DNA of 64,000 nucleotides from Piliocolobus tephrosceles (Eukaryota; Chordata; Mammalia; Primates; Cercopithecidae), in contig NC_045452.1 in the NCBI RefSeq assembly GCF_002776525.5, positions 30,725,378 through 30,789,377 of the forward strand, written 5' to 3'. A program made the translations under genes and the position numbers. A model generated the notes under the pieces. It was not told the DNA's origin. It ran no database searches and worked only from the letters and a program-made list of their open reading frames with translations. Below, piece after piece: positions 44,650 to 55,940 of this stretch (position 1 is the stretch's first letter; the number at the start of each line of letters is the position of its first letter).

Positions 44650-44840
44650 TCATTTCCATGCCATAATCCCATAAGCAAATAGTGTGATTGTATTAGTTGA
44701 GGGTAATTTTTCACACTTCACAGTAGCTGCTCAGTTTGCCTCTCGATTCTGCTGACTCTACTAGGAATTTGCACAATAAAATAATGGAAAAACTACAATA
44801 ACCAGTGAAGCCAAACCAAAAATCTCATTCTATCAAACTC
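44650..44840. promoter_or_regulatory. Candidate conserved noncoding element
   Basis: agcaaatagtgtgattgtat, tagttgagggtaatttttca and ttgcacaataaaataatgga; AT-rich, repeat-free island. Inference only. Confidence 0.33.
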
Positions 44841-45220
44841 TCAGAGCAGAGAGGGCCCACGGGCCGCGGTCAACCCTCTCCCCTCCAGTGCCCCCGTCTG
44901 CAGCTTTTCTCTCTCATTCAGGCCTGGCAGGGCAACAGCTCAGCTTGCTCTGTGGGCGTCTAGGGTGCTGTGTTGGGTTTACCTTGCCTTCCTCCTATTT
45001 TACTTGGTTTTGCCGGATTTTCATGCCACACACGTTTCTGAGCCACAAAGCCAGGTCCCTGCATGGAGCAGACTCCTGATGTAGAACAGAGGTGGAGGCC
45101 TGGAAGAGACATGTCCTAGAGGCAAGACAAAGTCCTCCGTCCCTGTGGCTGGCAACGCTCCCTGGGGGGCATGGCCAACTGGGGGCTTGGGAGTAGGAGA
45201 GAAGGCACGTTGAATGGCAC
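44841..45220. other. Unique spacer
   Basis: Nothing recognised. Confidence 0.35.
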
Positions 45221-45260
45221 CAGAGAGACCTGGGTGTGGACAGAGAGACCCGGGTGTGGA
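45221..45260 (+). repeat. Two 20-bp units of the 46.2-kb minisatellite
   Basis: cagagagacctgggtgtgga (45221-45240) and cagagagacccgggtgtgga (45241-45260) are the same units as those arrayed from 46179 onward. Confidence 0.93.
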
Positions 45261-45276
45261 CGTGTTCTTCTGTCAT

Positions 45277-45352
45277 TGGGAGGAAGAGAAGGGAGAGCAA
45301 GAGGGCGGAGGAGAGGAAAGGGGAGGGCGTGAGGGAGGGCGGGAGGGAGAAC
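45277..45352 (+). repeat. G/A-rich tract with six-run G-quadruplex motif
   Basis: At 45320-45347 lie six G-runs (GGGG, then GGG five times) separated by 1-5 bases. This is a strong plus-strand G-quadruplex pattern. Confidence 0.85.
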
Positions 45353-46178
45353 ACCCCTCTGTAGTAAGAGATGCATCTCGGGCAGGCCACCCCCTTCCTC
45401 TGCTGGAGGCCCCCACTGCTCTGCGGTGCTGGGAGGTGCCTGCAGGGTGGCAGATAGAGGGGTCTCCTGGGCCAGCCCATGTGTCCCAGGAGTGAGGTCC
45501 ACTCCTGCTGGGGACGTGATCGCTGCTTTCTCCGGAGGGTGTGGGGAGGCAGCGGAGTTCCACCCACCTCAGAGGAAGTCCTTGCTCTTCCAAGCAGCCT
45601 CTGTCCTTCAGGCCTTCACCATGGCTGCACTGTCTTCTGAGTGCAAGGAGCTTCTATTGTAACAGACCCTGGCAAGGAGGAGCTGCGCTGGGGCAGCCCA
45701 GACCCAAGCCACAGGGAGCTGAGCCCGGGGCAGGCCAGCGCTGGGACCCTGCAGGGCTGTAGTCATTACAGGTGCTTGGTGACCTCCCTATGAGGGCAGA
45801 GCCCATCCTCAGGAACGGCCACCACCAGCCTGGCCTCTGCTTCTTCCCTGGGCAGTGTCTGTCTCGCCCCATCTCTGAGCCTCAGCCCCGTCTGTTCAGT
45901 GAGGGGCTGAACCGCTGCTCCCAGAGGCCCCTCTGCCTGGGCAGCGTCTGACCTCAGGCCCTGACTGCAGGACGTTTGCAGGACGATGCCTCCTGCCTCC
46001 CTCCCAGGACAATCTTTCACATCCTCCCTGTTCCCTTCCATGTGGCCTCTGGCCGCCTCTCATCTGAACTGCTGAAGTCCTGTTTCTCAGGGCCTCATCC
46101 CCTCCTCCATCAAAATGAGGAGCCATGGACTGCAGGAGCATTGAGGAAGCCACCGGGAGTCCCCGCTCTGCATCGGAC
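45353..46178. other. Unique spacer
   Basis: No gene or repeat recognised between the two sites of the 20-bp unit. Confidence 0.4.
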
Positions 46179-46334
46179 AGAGAGACCTGGGTGTGGACAG
46201 AGAGACCCGGGTGTGGACAGGGAGACCCGGGTGTGGACAGAGAGACCCGGGTGTGGACAGGGAGACCCGGGTGTGGACAGGGAGACCCGGATGTGGACAG
46301 GGAGACCCGGGTGTGGACAGAGAGACCCAGGTGC
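46179..46334 (+). repeat. 20-bp minisatellite, seven and a half units
   Basis: Unit gtgtggacagagagacccgg in strict 20-bp register, with blocks starting at 46181, 46201, 46221, 46241, 46261, 46281, 46301 and a partial one at 46321. Variation is mainly agag/ggag and one gtgtgg to atgtgg change. Confidence 0.97.
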
Positions 46335-47284
46335 ACTGCAGACGCACAGACCAGGCACGCCCTTCCTGTCGGCAGCCATTCTGGGGGTGGTGCCCCCTCT
46401 CCGAAATCAGCAGCGCACCAGCTCCCTGTGCTCCGTGTGACAAGCTGCCGGGAACAAAGGTAGCACCCGGGCTTTCCTTCCTCATTCTAAACCCCACTGA
46501 AGCCGCAATCTCCAGGGATAATAGCAGCTTGTTAACAAATCCTGTTCGTGTTGCATTTGCTGACAGAGAGACTCCCCTGGGACCACAGCAGCAGGCACAG
46601 CGTTCCCGTGACAGAAATTGATGCCACAGATCGGGGGGTGGAGCCCCCGGCTCCCCAGGCTGAGTCCCCTTCCTGTCACGCGGCCACACTCCTTCCTCCC
46701 TCCAAGAAGATCCCAGGGAGGGCAGTCCCACCTGGATGCGTCCCTTACTCCCTATCAGGTGGCCCCAGCCGCCGGGCATTGGGAGGTGGCCACATGGAGA
46801 CGTGGACATGAAGGCTGGGCGAGTGTGGGGACCAAGCGAGCTGGCTGCTGGACACCCACCCACCCTCTGAGCTGCACCCAGACCGCGCCCTCTGTGCTCT
46901 GGACCCCAGCAAGCAGTCAGCATGGGGGGTCCCGCTCACAGGCCCCGGTGCCTTCCACCTGGGCAGCTGCCACGTGCACCCTCAGGCTTCAGACTCCTGG
47001 CCGTGGGGGCAGTGGTGCGGACCCCAGGCCATGTGTGCAGATGCACCAGCCCCCCTGTGCTGGGCCCGCAGGAAAGTCGGTTCCATCTGCAGAGTCTGCA
47101 GGTAACGGGGTCCCAGGCCAGGCGCTCCCCTTGACCCCCGTGGGTTTGTTCCTGCCACCCGCTCTGTCCCTCCCTGGGTGTCCCCCACCCCCAGATCTCC
47201 TGCAAGATGGACGTCAGGGTCCTCGGAGGAAACGGTTCCGTGCTGGGGACGCTCTGACTCCCAAGGACCCCGTGTCCGATGGCC
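46335..47284. other. Unique GC-rich block
   Basis: No gene recognised. The 224-codon frame at 46618-47292 and the 278-codon minus-strand frame at 46087-46923 are Pro/Gly/Arg-rich without domains. Confidence 0.4.
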
Positions 47285-47480
47285 ACTTGTAACCCCACCC
47301 CTGTAATGAGAATGAAAATGGATTCAATTTGTATCATTTCCTATTAACGTTACTGTCCTCGGCCTGAGATGGAAATTGTGAGATGGTATTTTCTACTGGA
47401 GGCATGTGGGTTTTTTCCACGCAGTATTAGAATTTTAATCCTTCATGGTCTGAAAAGCATTAGAATCCATTAGCCGTCTG
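47285..47480. promoter_or_regulatory. Candidate conserved noncoding element
   Basis: gaatgaaaatggattcaatt, tgtatcatttcctattaacg and gtattagaattttaatcctt; sharp AT-rich island between GC-rich blocks with no repeat similarity. Inference only. Confidence 0.37.
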
Positions 47481-48087
47481 CAGCGCACCGTCTCCACTCG
47501 CCATGAGGCCTGTTCCTTCTGAGGGGTCCCGTTGGAAGGCAGCAAAGGGCCCCACAGTGGTGGGGGTCTCGGCTCTCAGAGCAGCACCAGGTGGGCCAGA
47601 CAGGACCCAGGCAGCATCCGTGCCTGCACCTCCAGGGGCCAGACGTCATCTGTGAATGTGGGCCGAGCTCTCAGAACCAGGGATCATTGGATGAGAAGCC
47701 ACCTGGGTGCCTAGGGAGCCTCCAGGGTCTCTCCCACTCTGGTTGGCTGTGGGTCCGGGGTCCACCGTGGCACACGGCTCCAGAGGCTGCACAGCCCCGT
47801 GCTGCCCCGAAGCTGGGCTCCTCTGGTTGGGGCTTTCCGGATCTGGGACAAGAATTTTTCTACCAAGTCCCTGCCACTGCCTGGGACACCCACCCTCCCC
47901 CTGTGCCGAATCATCCACACACCCATGCACAGCCTGGCCGCCTTCCTGTCCTGTGGCCCCGCCTGCAGCCACCTTGTGAAAGGGGCACTCACAGTGCTGA
48001 GCGCCCACTGAGTAGCTCCCTGGGGCAGAGCCTCACCTCCATGCCTCCCGAAGGAACCCTGTAGCAGCAGCAGGACCACCCTCCGTG
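47481..48087. other. Unique GC-rich block
   Basis: No gene or repeat recognised. Confidence 0.4.
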
Positions 48088-48190
48088 CTTGACAAATGAG
48101 GCGCCTGGGGCTTGGAGAAGCTGGGCGACTTGCCCAGGGCCACTGGCAGCCTGGGTGGGCACCCGCTCCTGGCCACTGTCTGTGGGCTCC
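48088..48190 (-). mobile_element. MIR, antisense
   Basis: tgacaaatgaggcgcctggg, cgacttgcccagggccactg and ggtgggcacccg match MIR read in reverse. Confidence 0.65.
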
Positions 48191-48314
48191 CGGGTTAGTG
48201 GGGGCACCTGTGCTGGGATTTTACTTCCTGGGAAACGTTCTCATCTTGGACGTGGAGATGGTGCAGTGTGGCACTTGGGGACACAGACAGTGACTCTGCA
48301 CTGGAAGCTTGAAT

Positions 48315-48460
48315 CTTATTCTCTGTTCCATGCTTGTGTCTCTGCGGGTGACTGACTTTATCTTCCTGTGCCTCGTTTCCCTAACTGTAAAAGAAAAATA
48401 CTTTTCTCCCTACCCTACAGGGTTATCAGGGTGACCAGCATTAAATCATCCAGCGGTGGC
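48315..48460 (+). mobile_element. MIR, sense
   Basis: gtgcctcgtttccctaactg, taaaagaaaaatacttttct, ctaccctacagggttatcag and gaccagcattaaat are the sense core and tail of MIR. Confidence 0.72.
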
Positions 48461-48504
48461 TCCTGGCATGAGTGAGTGGTGAGGAGGCTGTGGCTGCAGC
48501 CTTG

Positions 48505-48605
48505 AACCTCAGGATAACCCTGTATTCCTCGTATGCTAAGGGGAAACTGAGGCACGTGCCCCACCTGCTCACAGTCACGGGGCAGAGGCCAACGGACCGA
48601 CGGTG
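48505..48605 (-). mobile_element. MIR, antisense
   Basis: cctcaggataaccctgtatt, aaggggaaactgaggcacgt and ctcacagtcacggggcagag read as a reverse MIR adjacent to the sense copy. Confidence 0.6.
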
Positions 48606-48789
48606 CCTCTCAGGCGCCGGGTCTGCACTGGCTCCTGTCCGCTGCCTTGCTGTGGGCATGAGGAATGGAAACGCTTCCAGAGCAGGGTCTGCCTCTAGGG
48701 GTCTCCTCCAGGCCAGGTGCCCTTCCCAGGAGTGGCGGCTCCATCTGTCCAGTGCCTTCCACCTGGACACGCACCCCGTCCTGGCCACC
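48606..48789. other. Unique spacer
   Basis: Nothing recognised. Confidence 0.35.
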
Positions 48790-48990
48790 TGAGCGATTGT
48801 TATTCTGCACACAGAACACCCAGAGGCCTTCTGGAATGGAGCCGTATTAATAACTGTGCACAAGCGCCCACCGGGTATGGAAATTCACAGGGAAGTTAAT
48901 GATGCCATTAATATTGTGCCCGGCTCCGCAGCCGCCTAAGTGGGCCACCCGTTCCTGGGTGGCCATTTTTCAAGCTGCAATCTCGTGCTG
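48790..48990. promoter_or_regulatory. Candidate conserved noncoding element
   Basis: gccgtattaataactgtgca, ggtatggaaattcacaggga and agttaatgatgccattaata form a repeat-free TAAT-rich cluster. A similar stretch follows near 49120-49145 (ccagttaattaactgcctcg). Inference only. Confidence 0.37.
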
Positions 48991-50242
48991 TTCCTGGAAG
49001 AGCCGAGTGCCTGGCCAGTAACCAGTCCTCCACAGATGCCCTTTACGCTGATAATGATCTCCTTTCCTGATGAACTCGCCTCTGCTTCCCTGAAAAGCGC
49101 TCCTCCAGGCTGGCACGAAGCAAGCGTCCAGTTAATTAACTGCCTCGTAGGGAGACGTGTTCCTCCGTGAGTTCTCTCTGCTGGCCCCGCCGAGCCCTCT
49201 CCGTGTCATCGAGAGAACCACCCGGCTGCCGCCCGCACGGGGGAGGGCACTGGCCCCAGACCAGAGGGGCGTCGCCTGCCCTAGACGACAGCACACGTGC
49301 CACCTGTTTTCCTAACTTAGTGGCGTACATCGAATACTTGCTACCATACAAGCTGAAGGTGTCTGCTGTGGTGAACCCACATCACACAAGGTGTGACCCT
49401 GAAGCAAACCAGTGGCGATGTTTACTCTTCTGGGTTAAACTGGGCCTGTATTCGAGGCCGCTTTCCACTAAGTAGCAGCTGTGGGCCTTGGAGGAGGCTC
49501 TGTTCTCCGATGCGGTTTCCGTGAATGTCTGTGAGGCTACTGATACCCCCATCACAGGCCACACAGACCCCGTCGGCACCCACGCTACACACCAGGTAGA
49601 CGCAGTGGGGTGGTCGTCTCTACTCACAGGCTCCATTTTAAAAACCAAAAGCAGAACAAACAAACAAAAGACCCACACAGCCTCCGTGAATTATTTAGTA
49701 ATGATTAACGTCCATTTTTCTCTATCTGGGAGATGTACCTGGCTCTGAGCCACCCCCTCTGCAGAGTCCCACAAACCTGGTGCAGTAGCCCTGAGCTGAC
49801 AGATCTCCACGGAGAAGACCCAGCCCTGAGCTGATGGAATTCCACCCAAAACACCCAGCCCTGGAGCCCGGGTCCTCTGCTCGTGGCCAAAGCTTCAGTT
49901 TCCAGAGGCTCTTGTAAGTGGTGAGAGGAGACAGTGGAGATCCACGGCCTGCTTTCCTGGGCTCCCCAGGATCCCCAATATCTAGGTAAAAAACCACTGA
50001 TCCAGGTCTCCTTTCCCTCAGGAAGAAGGAGGCCCCGGAGGACACCCCTTTATCCCAGGTGGGGATTCAGTCCCCATCTTAACCCCGAGGCCTCACGTCT
50101 TTATGGACAAACCACACGGCCAATCCCACTTTCTCCCCCATCCAGAATCCCCCGGAACACACGTCTCCACAGGCTACTCACAGCGGCCTGGATGTGGGTC
50201 CCTGTGGTATCCTTGGTGGGCACTGCCCCGGTGCCTTGGGTT
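48991..50242. other. Unique block left of the inverted duplication
   Basis: No gene recognised. It includes AT-rich stretches near 49120 and 49680-49720 (attatttagtaatgattaac) that may be further conserved elements. A 202-codon frame at 49934-50542 runs into the left arm and has no domain. Confidence 0.4.
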
Positions 50243-51208
50243 GGGGGTGACACGGCTCAGGGCTGCAGGCCAGGCCCTCGAAGCAGGGAGGAGACTTGGT
50301 GCGAGCGTTTAGGAGTGCTGTTATCTCACGCGCTCGGCAGACTTTTGGAGGATGAGAGGCTGTCCCACCGTGGAGGGGAAGGCACTTCGTGGGTGGTCCT
50401 TCTCAGTGCATGGCTCTCCGTGTGGCGCCACTCTGCAGACCCTCCAGAAAGCACCTGCCCAGCGGGAGGCTCCGCAGAAAGTGCCTCAGCTGTGAGGAGG
50501 CCAGAAACTCCCAACACTGCGGTAGGGATGTCGTTGAATTGAACCTTTCTAGATGAGGCTGGTCCCTCAGCAAAAAGATCCCACTTCAGAACGATAGCTT
50601 TCGTTTTCTCATTTGGAAGCCTGAGATCAGAGGACGTGTGGCAGAATAATTCCTGTGATGGAAAGCAGCGTTTTCCTCTCTGACTGTGGGTCTGCTGGCA
50701 TGGATGGGGGCCCCAGGACCGGGGTTTCTGAAAAGTGAAGGTGGCCGGACGATATGGGCAGTGGCCACAGTGTGCGGACACTGTGCTGAGTGTTTTCAAG
50801 ATGCTGTGAAGTCCGGTGTGAGAGAGGCCTTGAGCCACAGTGCCGGCAATGGGCGCGGACCCAGGGTGCATCCAGGTAGCAGGCCTGACCCACAACTCCT
50901 TGTCACACCTGGAGGTGCTGTGAAGGGGCCAGAGGAGCCTGCCTGTGGCCCAAGCCTCTGTGGATGGAGTGTGGAATGCACGGGAGGAAGAGGCCCAGCT
51001 CCTGTTTGGGCTTGGTGGGCGGAGGTGCCCTGGGACTGCCAGGTGGAGGTCTCAGGGCTGGTGGGGAACGTTGCTGGGGTGTGCCAGGTTGTGTGGACAG
51101 GAACATTGCTGGGGAGTGGCAGGCTGTGTGGACGGCAAGCAGGAAGGATGAGAGTAAGGGCTGGAAAGAAAGAAGGCAGAACTGGCTCAAGCAGCAGGAG
51201 GCTGAGAG
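50243..51208 (+). repeat. Inverted duplication, left arm (966 bp)
   Basis: Reverse complement of 55941-56911. The outer end gggggtgacacggctcag (50243) pairs with the outer end of the right arm at 56911. The inner end aggctgagag (51208) pairs with ctctcagcct starting at 55941. By hand alignment there are about 37 substitutions and one 5-bp indel (near 50371), or about 96% identity; many differences are CpG transitions. The arm is unique-looking sequence, not Alu, L1 or LTR. Its minus strand has a 189-codon frame (50326-50895) that is largely kept in the other arm; no domain is recognised. Confidence 0.97.
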
Positions 51209-51224
51209 CTCCAGGTGCCTTAGA
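51209..51224. other. Start of the 4.7-kb spacer
   Basis: The spacer between the inverted arms runs 51209-55940. Its first bases are unrelated to the sequence inside the right arm, so homology ends sharply. Confidence 0.8.
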
Positions 51225-51515
51225 GAGCTCTAGCAGGGGGGCGGAGGCCAGAGAGTGTCCTGGAAGCCAGAGGACAGGGCATTTCCAGCAGGAAGACGGA
51301 GGCTGGGGGGTGTCTTGGAAGAGAGAGGAGAAGGCGTCTCCAGCAGGGACGCAGAAGTTGGGGACATCCTGGAAGCACGGGAGGGAACAAGGTGTTTCCA
51401 GCAAGGACTGGCAGGCGGGGGGTCGTCCTGGAAGTGAGAGGAGAAGGTGTTTCCATCAGGGAAGCAGAGGCTGGGGAGTGTCCTGGAAATGAAGGAATAA
51501 AGTGTTTTCTGCAGG
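51225..51515 (+). repeat. ~55-bp VNTR, five units
   Basis: tggaa landmarks recur at 51261, 51316, 51370, 51429 and 51484, so the period is 54-59 bp. Each unit has a gtcctggaag-type core followed by ggagaaggtgtttccagcag-like sequence. It lies just inside the left arm. Absent from the right side of the spacer. Confidence 0.9.
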
Positions 51516-52288
51516 TGGTCACCATGGACACCATCAAGGAACTCAGACGCCGGCGATGTGCTTCTGCAGGTCCGGTTGCAGCTGGGAGGGGCAAGGGACA
51601 GGTGGGAGCCTCAGAATGGGAGGCCCGTTCCTGAGAGAGGAAAGCCAGGATGATGGAAGCTGGAGCCACAGAGCACCCTGCTGCACCCACTTGGTGGACT
51701 TTTGCCAGAGCTGCTTGGATCCCTTTTACTTCAAAGTCAACCCTAGGATTGACCATGGCCAGCACTGCTTTCACCCCCAGGGCATGGAACATCCCTCCCT
51801 GTGCCCAGCCCTGCATCCAGTCAGTGCCCAGCCCTGTTCAGGAGCCCTGAGCCCACGACTGGCAGGTGGTGACCTGAGCTCTCTAGAATGTTGGGAGCTG
51901 TGGGGGCACCGTGGGACTTTTACAGAAGATACGTTCCTATTAACCAGTAATCGGGAGGTGCTGGTTCCCACCCTGTTCCTTGTGGTCTTTGTGTTCCACG
52001 TTTGTTTCTGTTTGGACTGCATTTTCCCACTGGCTTCCGAGGTCATGAATTCCTTGAGATCTTTGCAATCCACCGTGTTTCTACAAGGACACTGACACCA
52101 CTCTACAGCAGCCTCCTGCTGCCTCATTACGGAAACCTGCTTGCCTCTAAACCGCGAGCATCAGCATGAGGCAGCCCAGCTGGGGCGCGTGGAGCAGCAG
52201 GCCTTCCGTAGTTCAGGTCGTGCCTGCCATGTGTTGACAGACCCAAATAGCCAGGAGAGGAAAACAACCCACGTGTGCAGACACAGCC
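51516..52288. other. Unique spacer
   Basis: No gene or repeat recognised. Confidence 0.4.
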
Positions 52289-53000
52289 TCACACACACAC
52301 ACACACACGTACATGTACAAGTGAGCACACACACAGGAGCACACAGTGAATGCACACACACAGAGATGCTCTGAAAACACATGCATGGGCACACATGACT
52401 ATAGGCACACACTTGCGTGCATGCACATACACGAACACATGGGCACACACATATACATGCATAGCTGAATGTGCTCAAACGTGAGAACACAGTGAATCCA
52501 CATACACAGGCACACACTTGCATGCATGCATGAACACACATGCACACATGGGGATACACACACATGCACACATATACATACCTATGTGAATGTATGCAAA
52601 CATGAACACACAGTGCACACACATGGACACTCAGAAATGTGTGAACACATAAGGGAACATAAGCACACACATGCGTGGGCACACGTGACCATAGATGCAC
52701 ACACAGGAGCACACATGCCCATAACATGCACACATGTGAACACACACATGCATGGTAAGTGTGCACAAATCAGCACACAGTGAATGCACACACGCTCAAA
52801 AATTTGTGAACATGCAACAGCATGTGTACATGCCGTGCATGGGCAACACATGACCTCAGGGCACACACTTGCCTACATGCATGCATGTGCACAAATACAC
52901 AGGCAGACTCACACACACACTTGCACACACAGACACATGAGCATGCATTTGCAAAGACTCAAACACATGCATGCACTCAAGTGCACACACACAAACACAC
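52289..53000 (+). repeat. CA-rich array, 700 bp
   Basis: acacacac, cacatgcac and gtgaacacac motifs with no single fixed period. The compound motif cacagtgaatgcacacac recurs near 52344 and 52778. Z-DNA-prone. Confidence 0.92.
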
Positions 53001-55734
53001 TAAAAGTATGTTCCCACATGGAAGCCAGGACACAAGTGCACCTGGTCTCCTGAGCTTATGTCCACGGTTACTTTTCCCCAGAAACTACAGGGAGCAGACT
53101 TGGAGCTTAGAAGAACTCTGTGAGCTCCAGGGATAGTGGCTCCATCTCTGAGTCCCCGAGTCAGGGGGATGTCCCCAGGGCTCAGGCAGGGCCCCGGCAC
53201 TGGAGAAGGGATGGGGTGACTTTGGGGCCCAGGGGAGGAGGTCCCCTCTCTTCCACCCTCCAGTGGCTCCTGTCCAGAGACTGAGGCCCTTGTCGCTTGG
53301 GTGTGACCCTCGTGTCCACTGGCACCAGTGCCTGCACCTGCCACTTCACCGTCTGTGCCCTGAGCTGGGTGGCAGCTCCACCCTCCCTGAAACTGTTTTG
53401 CTGCAATGAAAGCTTGATGTTGAGGAAACTGCTGAGATCCCTGTTGAAAAAGACACACAGCCCTTCAAGTGTTTTACCCAATGAATCATTATAATGTTTC
53501 CAGTGGGTCCGGGAGATGCAAAGCATCATTGAATCCATTGTATTTATGGAAATGGAGGAGGAGATGGCATGAGAGCTGCCTTTGGAAAGGGGTAGGCAGA
53601 CAAGGAGACTCCCTGAGTCCCTGCAGTGGGCTCTGTGCAGGTGTCAGGCTTTCAAACCATGGCATAGCCACTAACTGCAGGAGGCAGGTGGTTTCAGCCA
53701 CACCAAGGCCTGAGAAGCCAGCAGCTGTCTGGGAGCAGAGTCTTGCAGAGCAGGTTTCCTGGGTGGTGCTGTGCAGGGCAGGGAGTCATCCCGGGTGGGC
53801 TGTCCTGGGTGGGAGTCGTCCTGTGTGGGGAGCTCTGGGCAGGCAGGCCCTCCTGGCGACTTCCCTCTGGAACTATCCTGGGCATCTCTGCCTGCTCTGG
53901 CCTCCTGTGCTCAGCCTGACCTGAGCCCCAGGGACAGGGCCTGTCACAGCCCGAGGCTCCAGGGAATGTGCTGCAGCCTGGCCTTGGGCGCTCCTTTCCT
54001 GTCATCCCAGGGAAGCAACAAAGGAATTGGTGTCAAGTTGGATGCCACGGTCCCTCTGCTCTCAGGTGGTGGTCGGTCCGTGGGTAAGTTCTGGGCTCTG
54101 AGCTGGTTTCCACTAGAGGCCCCCAGCATCTGGCCTGGTGCTCTGCCTCCTCGTCCAGGGCTCCCAAAGTCGCTGCAGGCTTTGTTCAGCTCTGATCGGA
54201 GTTGGCCACTGGGAAATTCAGCCATTGACGTTGAGGCTGCTGGGGGCTTCCTTGTCACCACAGTCCCCTGTCCCCTCCCTAGCTCTGCCTGGGGATTTCA
54301 GAAGGAGCCTCTCCCTCCCGCTCTTTCCTCCTGTCTCCTCCTTTGTCCTCCTCCCACCTCTGTTGCCCTGTCCTGTCTTCTTTCCCTCTTCTTCTTTGTT
54401 TTATTTTTTTGTAAAGTTTCCCCACCTGCACTGTCACCCAGCCCCTCCCTCCCTCCCTCCCTCCCTCCCTCTGGCTGGCCCTGCCCAGTCCCTCAGAGGC
54501 TCCTCCTCCTGGGGACCAGCATAATTCAGTCCTTTGTGAGCACTCACTTCTATAGGCTTCGACTCCCCACCGTATCCGTGCATTTTACCTGCACTTTATT
54601 TTTATTTATTACATCTTCAGAGAAGGTGTTTCCCTCCACTTGCCCATGTTTCAGGCCCAGCCCTGGCTTGCTGTTGACAGTTGGGAAGTCCCGGCATTTC
54701 TCCGCCTCTCGGGGAAGATTTGGGGGTGCGTCTGATGTCACTGTGGCTGGGGGTGTCTGGGGACTGGACACAGTCAGCACCCTCTGGCCTTGCGGTGCAC
54801 TCAGGATGTGCCTGAGGGAGGGTTCTGGAGAGAACGGGGGCCTCCTGGGGTTCTGGAGCCCTCTGTGTCCGGATCCCGATGGCCAGCCTTCAACCTGGGG
54901 TTGGCACCGTTGTCCCTGGGGTGACACAGGGGTGTCATAGGGATGTCGTGGGCATGTGCACAGAGACCTGCCTGGCTGGTGGCGTGGGTAGCAGCCGGGC
55001 CTCCACTCCCAAGACCCGAAGAGGGGACAGATGATGCCACCATTGAGGCCACAGACTGAGACCAGCCCTGAGGCCCATCCATGGTCACGATCAGCATCTA
55101 AGTCCCTGGGCCTGGCAGGAGAGAAGTTGCCTCAGGAATGCCAGACACCACGGCTTCATGTCTCTGGCCACACGACGGCCCGGCTACTGGACGGAGCCTG
55201 TCACACAGCCTGCAGTACAGAGTAAGGGCCCCGTGCCCATAGGACGAGGTGGTGGACAGGTCCAGGCAGCAGGGACTGGGGACTGACCCTTCTTCTTCTG
55301 CCTGGGGCTTCTCCTGGGCCTGCCTGCATCTTACTCACCTGCAGGCTCGGCAGCATCAGGACAGTGAAGAGCCTCGCCACGTGGGCCATTTCCCCTGCTC
55401 TGTCATCTTTAAATAGACAGGGGAGCTGCTTCTTTGCGAGCCTGTCAATACTCGGTGTCCCGCGGATCTCTGCAAGCCTACGGCGTGCTCCAATGTGGAA
55501 GAACCTTTCATAGATAGTCAGGGGCTGTCCTTAAAGGAACTTCTTTTGCAATTTTCACAGACAGAATCATGGACCTGAGGACAGGTGCACAGGGGCCAAT
55601 CTCGAGAGCTCAGTGAGGGCAAAGTGAGCTCCTTTCATTATTATTACTGGCTACATAGTCAGCAGGAGAGAACTTCCGGGTCTCATGCACAGAAGGGTGT
55701 GTCTCAGCCAGCCCTGCTGCTACGTCTTCACTGA
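53001..55734. other. Unique part of the inverted-repeat spacer
   Basis: No recognised gene. It holds the longest gap-free open frame of the window, 389 codons on the plus strand at 53771-54940. That frame crosses the (CCCT)n run and is Ser/Pro/Leu-rich without a recognisable domain, so I do not call it a gene. Confidence 0.45.
54442..54470 (+). repeat. (CCCT)n microsatellite
   Basis: Seven ccct units; the minus strand is (AGGG)n, a canonical G-quadruplex repeat. Confidence 0.95.
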
Positions 55735-55920
55735 CTGAGGGACTTGGAAATGACACATTCGCCTCACAGTTCAGGAGGCTGGAAGTCCAGGGCAAGGCAG
55801 GAGGACAGTGGATGTCTGGTGAGGCCCTACTTCTGGTTCACAGGTGACACCTTCTCACTGCTTCCTCAGGGGACAGAAGGGGCAGGAGAGTTCTCGGGGT
55901 CCCTTTTACGAGGGCACTGC
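55735..55920 (-). mobile_element. MaLR LTR fragment, antisense
   Basis: ctcacagttcaggaggctgg, aagtccagggcaaggcagga, gtctggtgaggccctacttc, tggttcacaggtgacacct and ttctcggggtcccttttacg read as the reverse of a MaLR (MLT1/MST-type) LTR. The match stops at gagggcac, about 20 bp before the right arm of the inverted duplication. Confidence 0.7.
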
Positions 55921-55940
55921 TGCGGACTGAATATTTTGTT

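Noticed and set aside
46179..46334. CRISPR-like regular repeat
   Set aside because: Units are contiguous with no spacers; the genome is a primate nuclear genome. Same reasoning for the 26-bp and 51-bp arrays.
46087..46923. 278-codon minus-strand frame with repeated SLSTPGSPCPHPGL-type peptides
   Set aside because: The repetition comes from the 20-bp minisatellite, whose period is not a multiple of three; no domain.
55055..55666. Possible immunity or secreted-protein exon in the inverted-repeat spacer
   Set aside because: Short frames only, no domain and no consistent splice sites; I found nothing beyond unique noncoding DNA.
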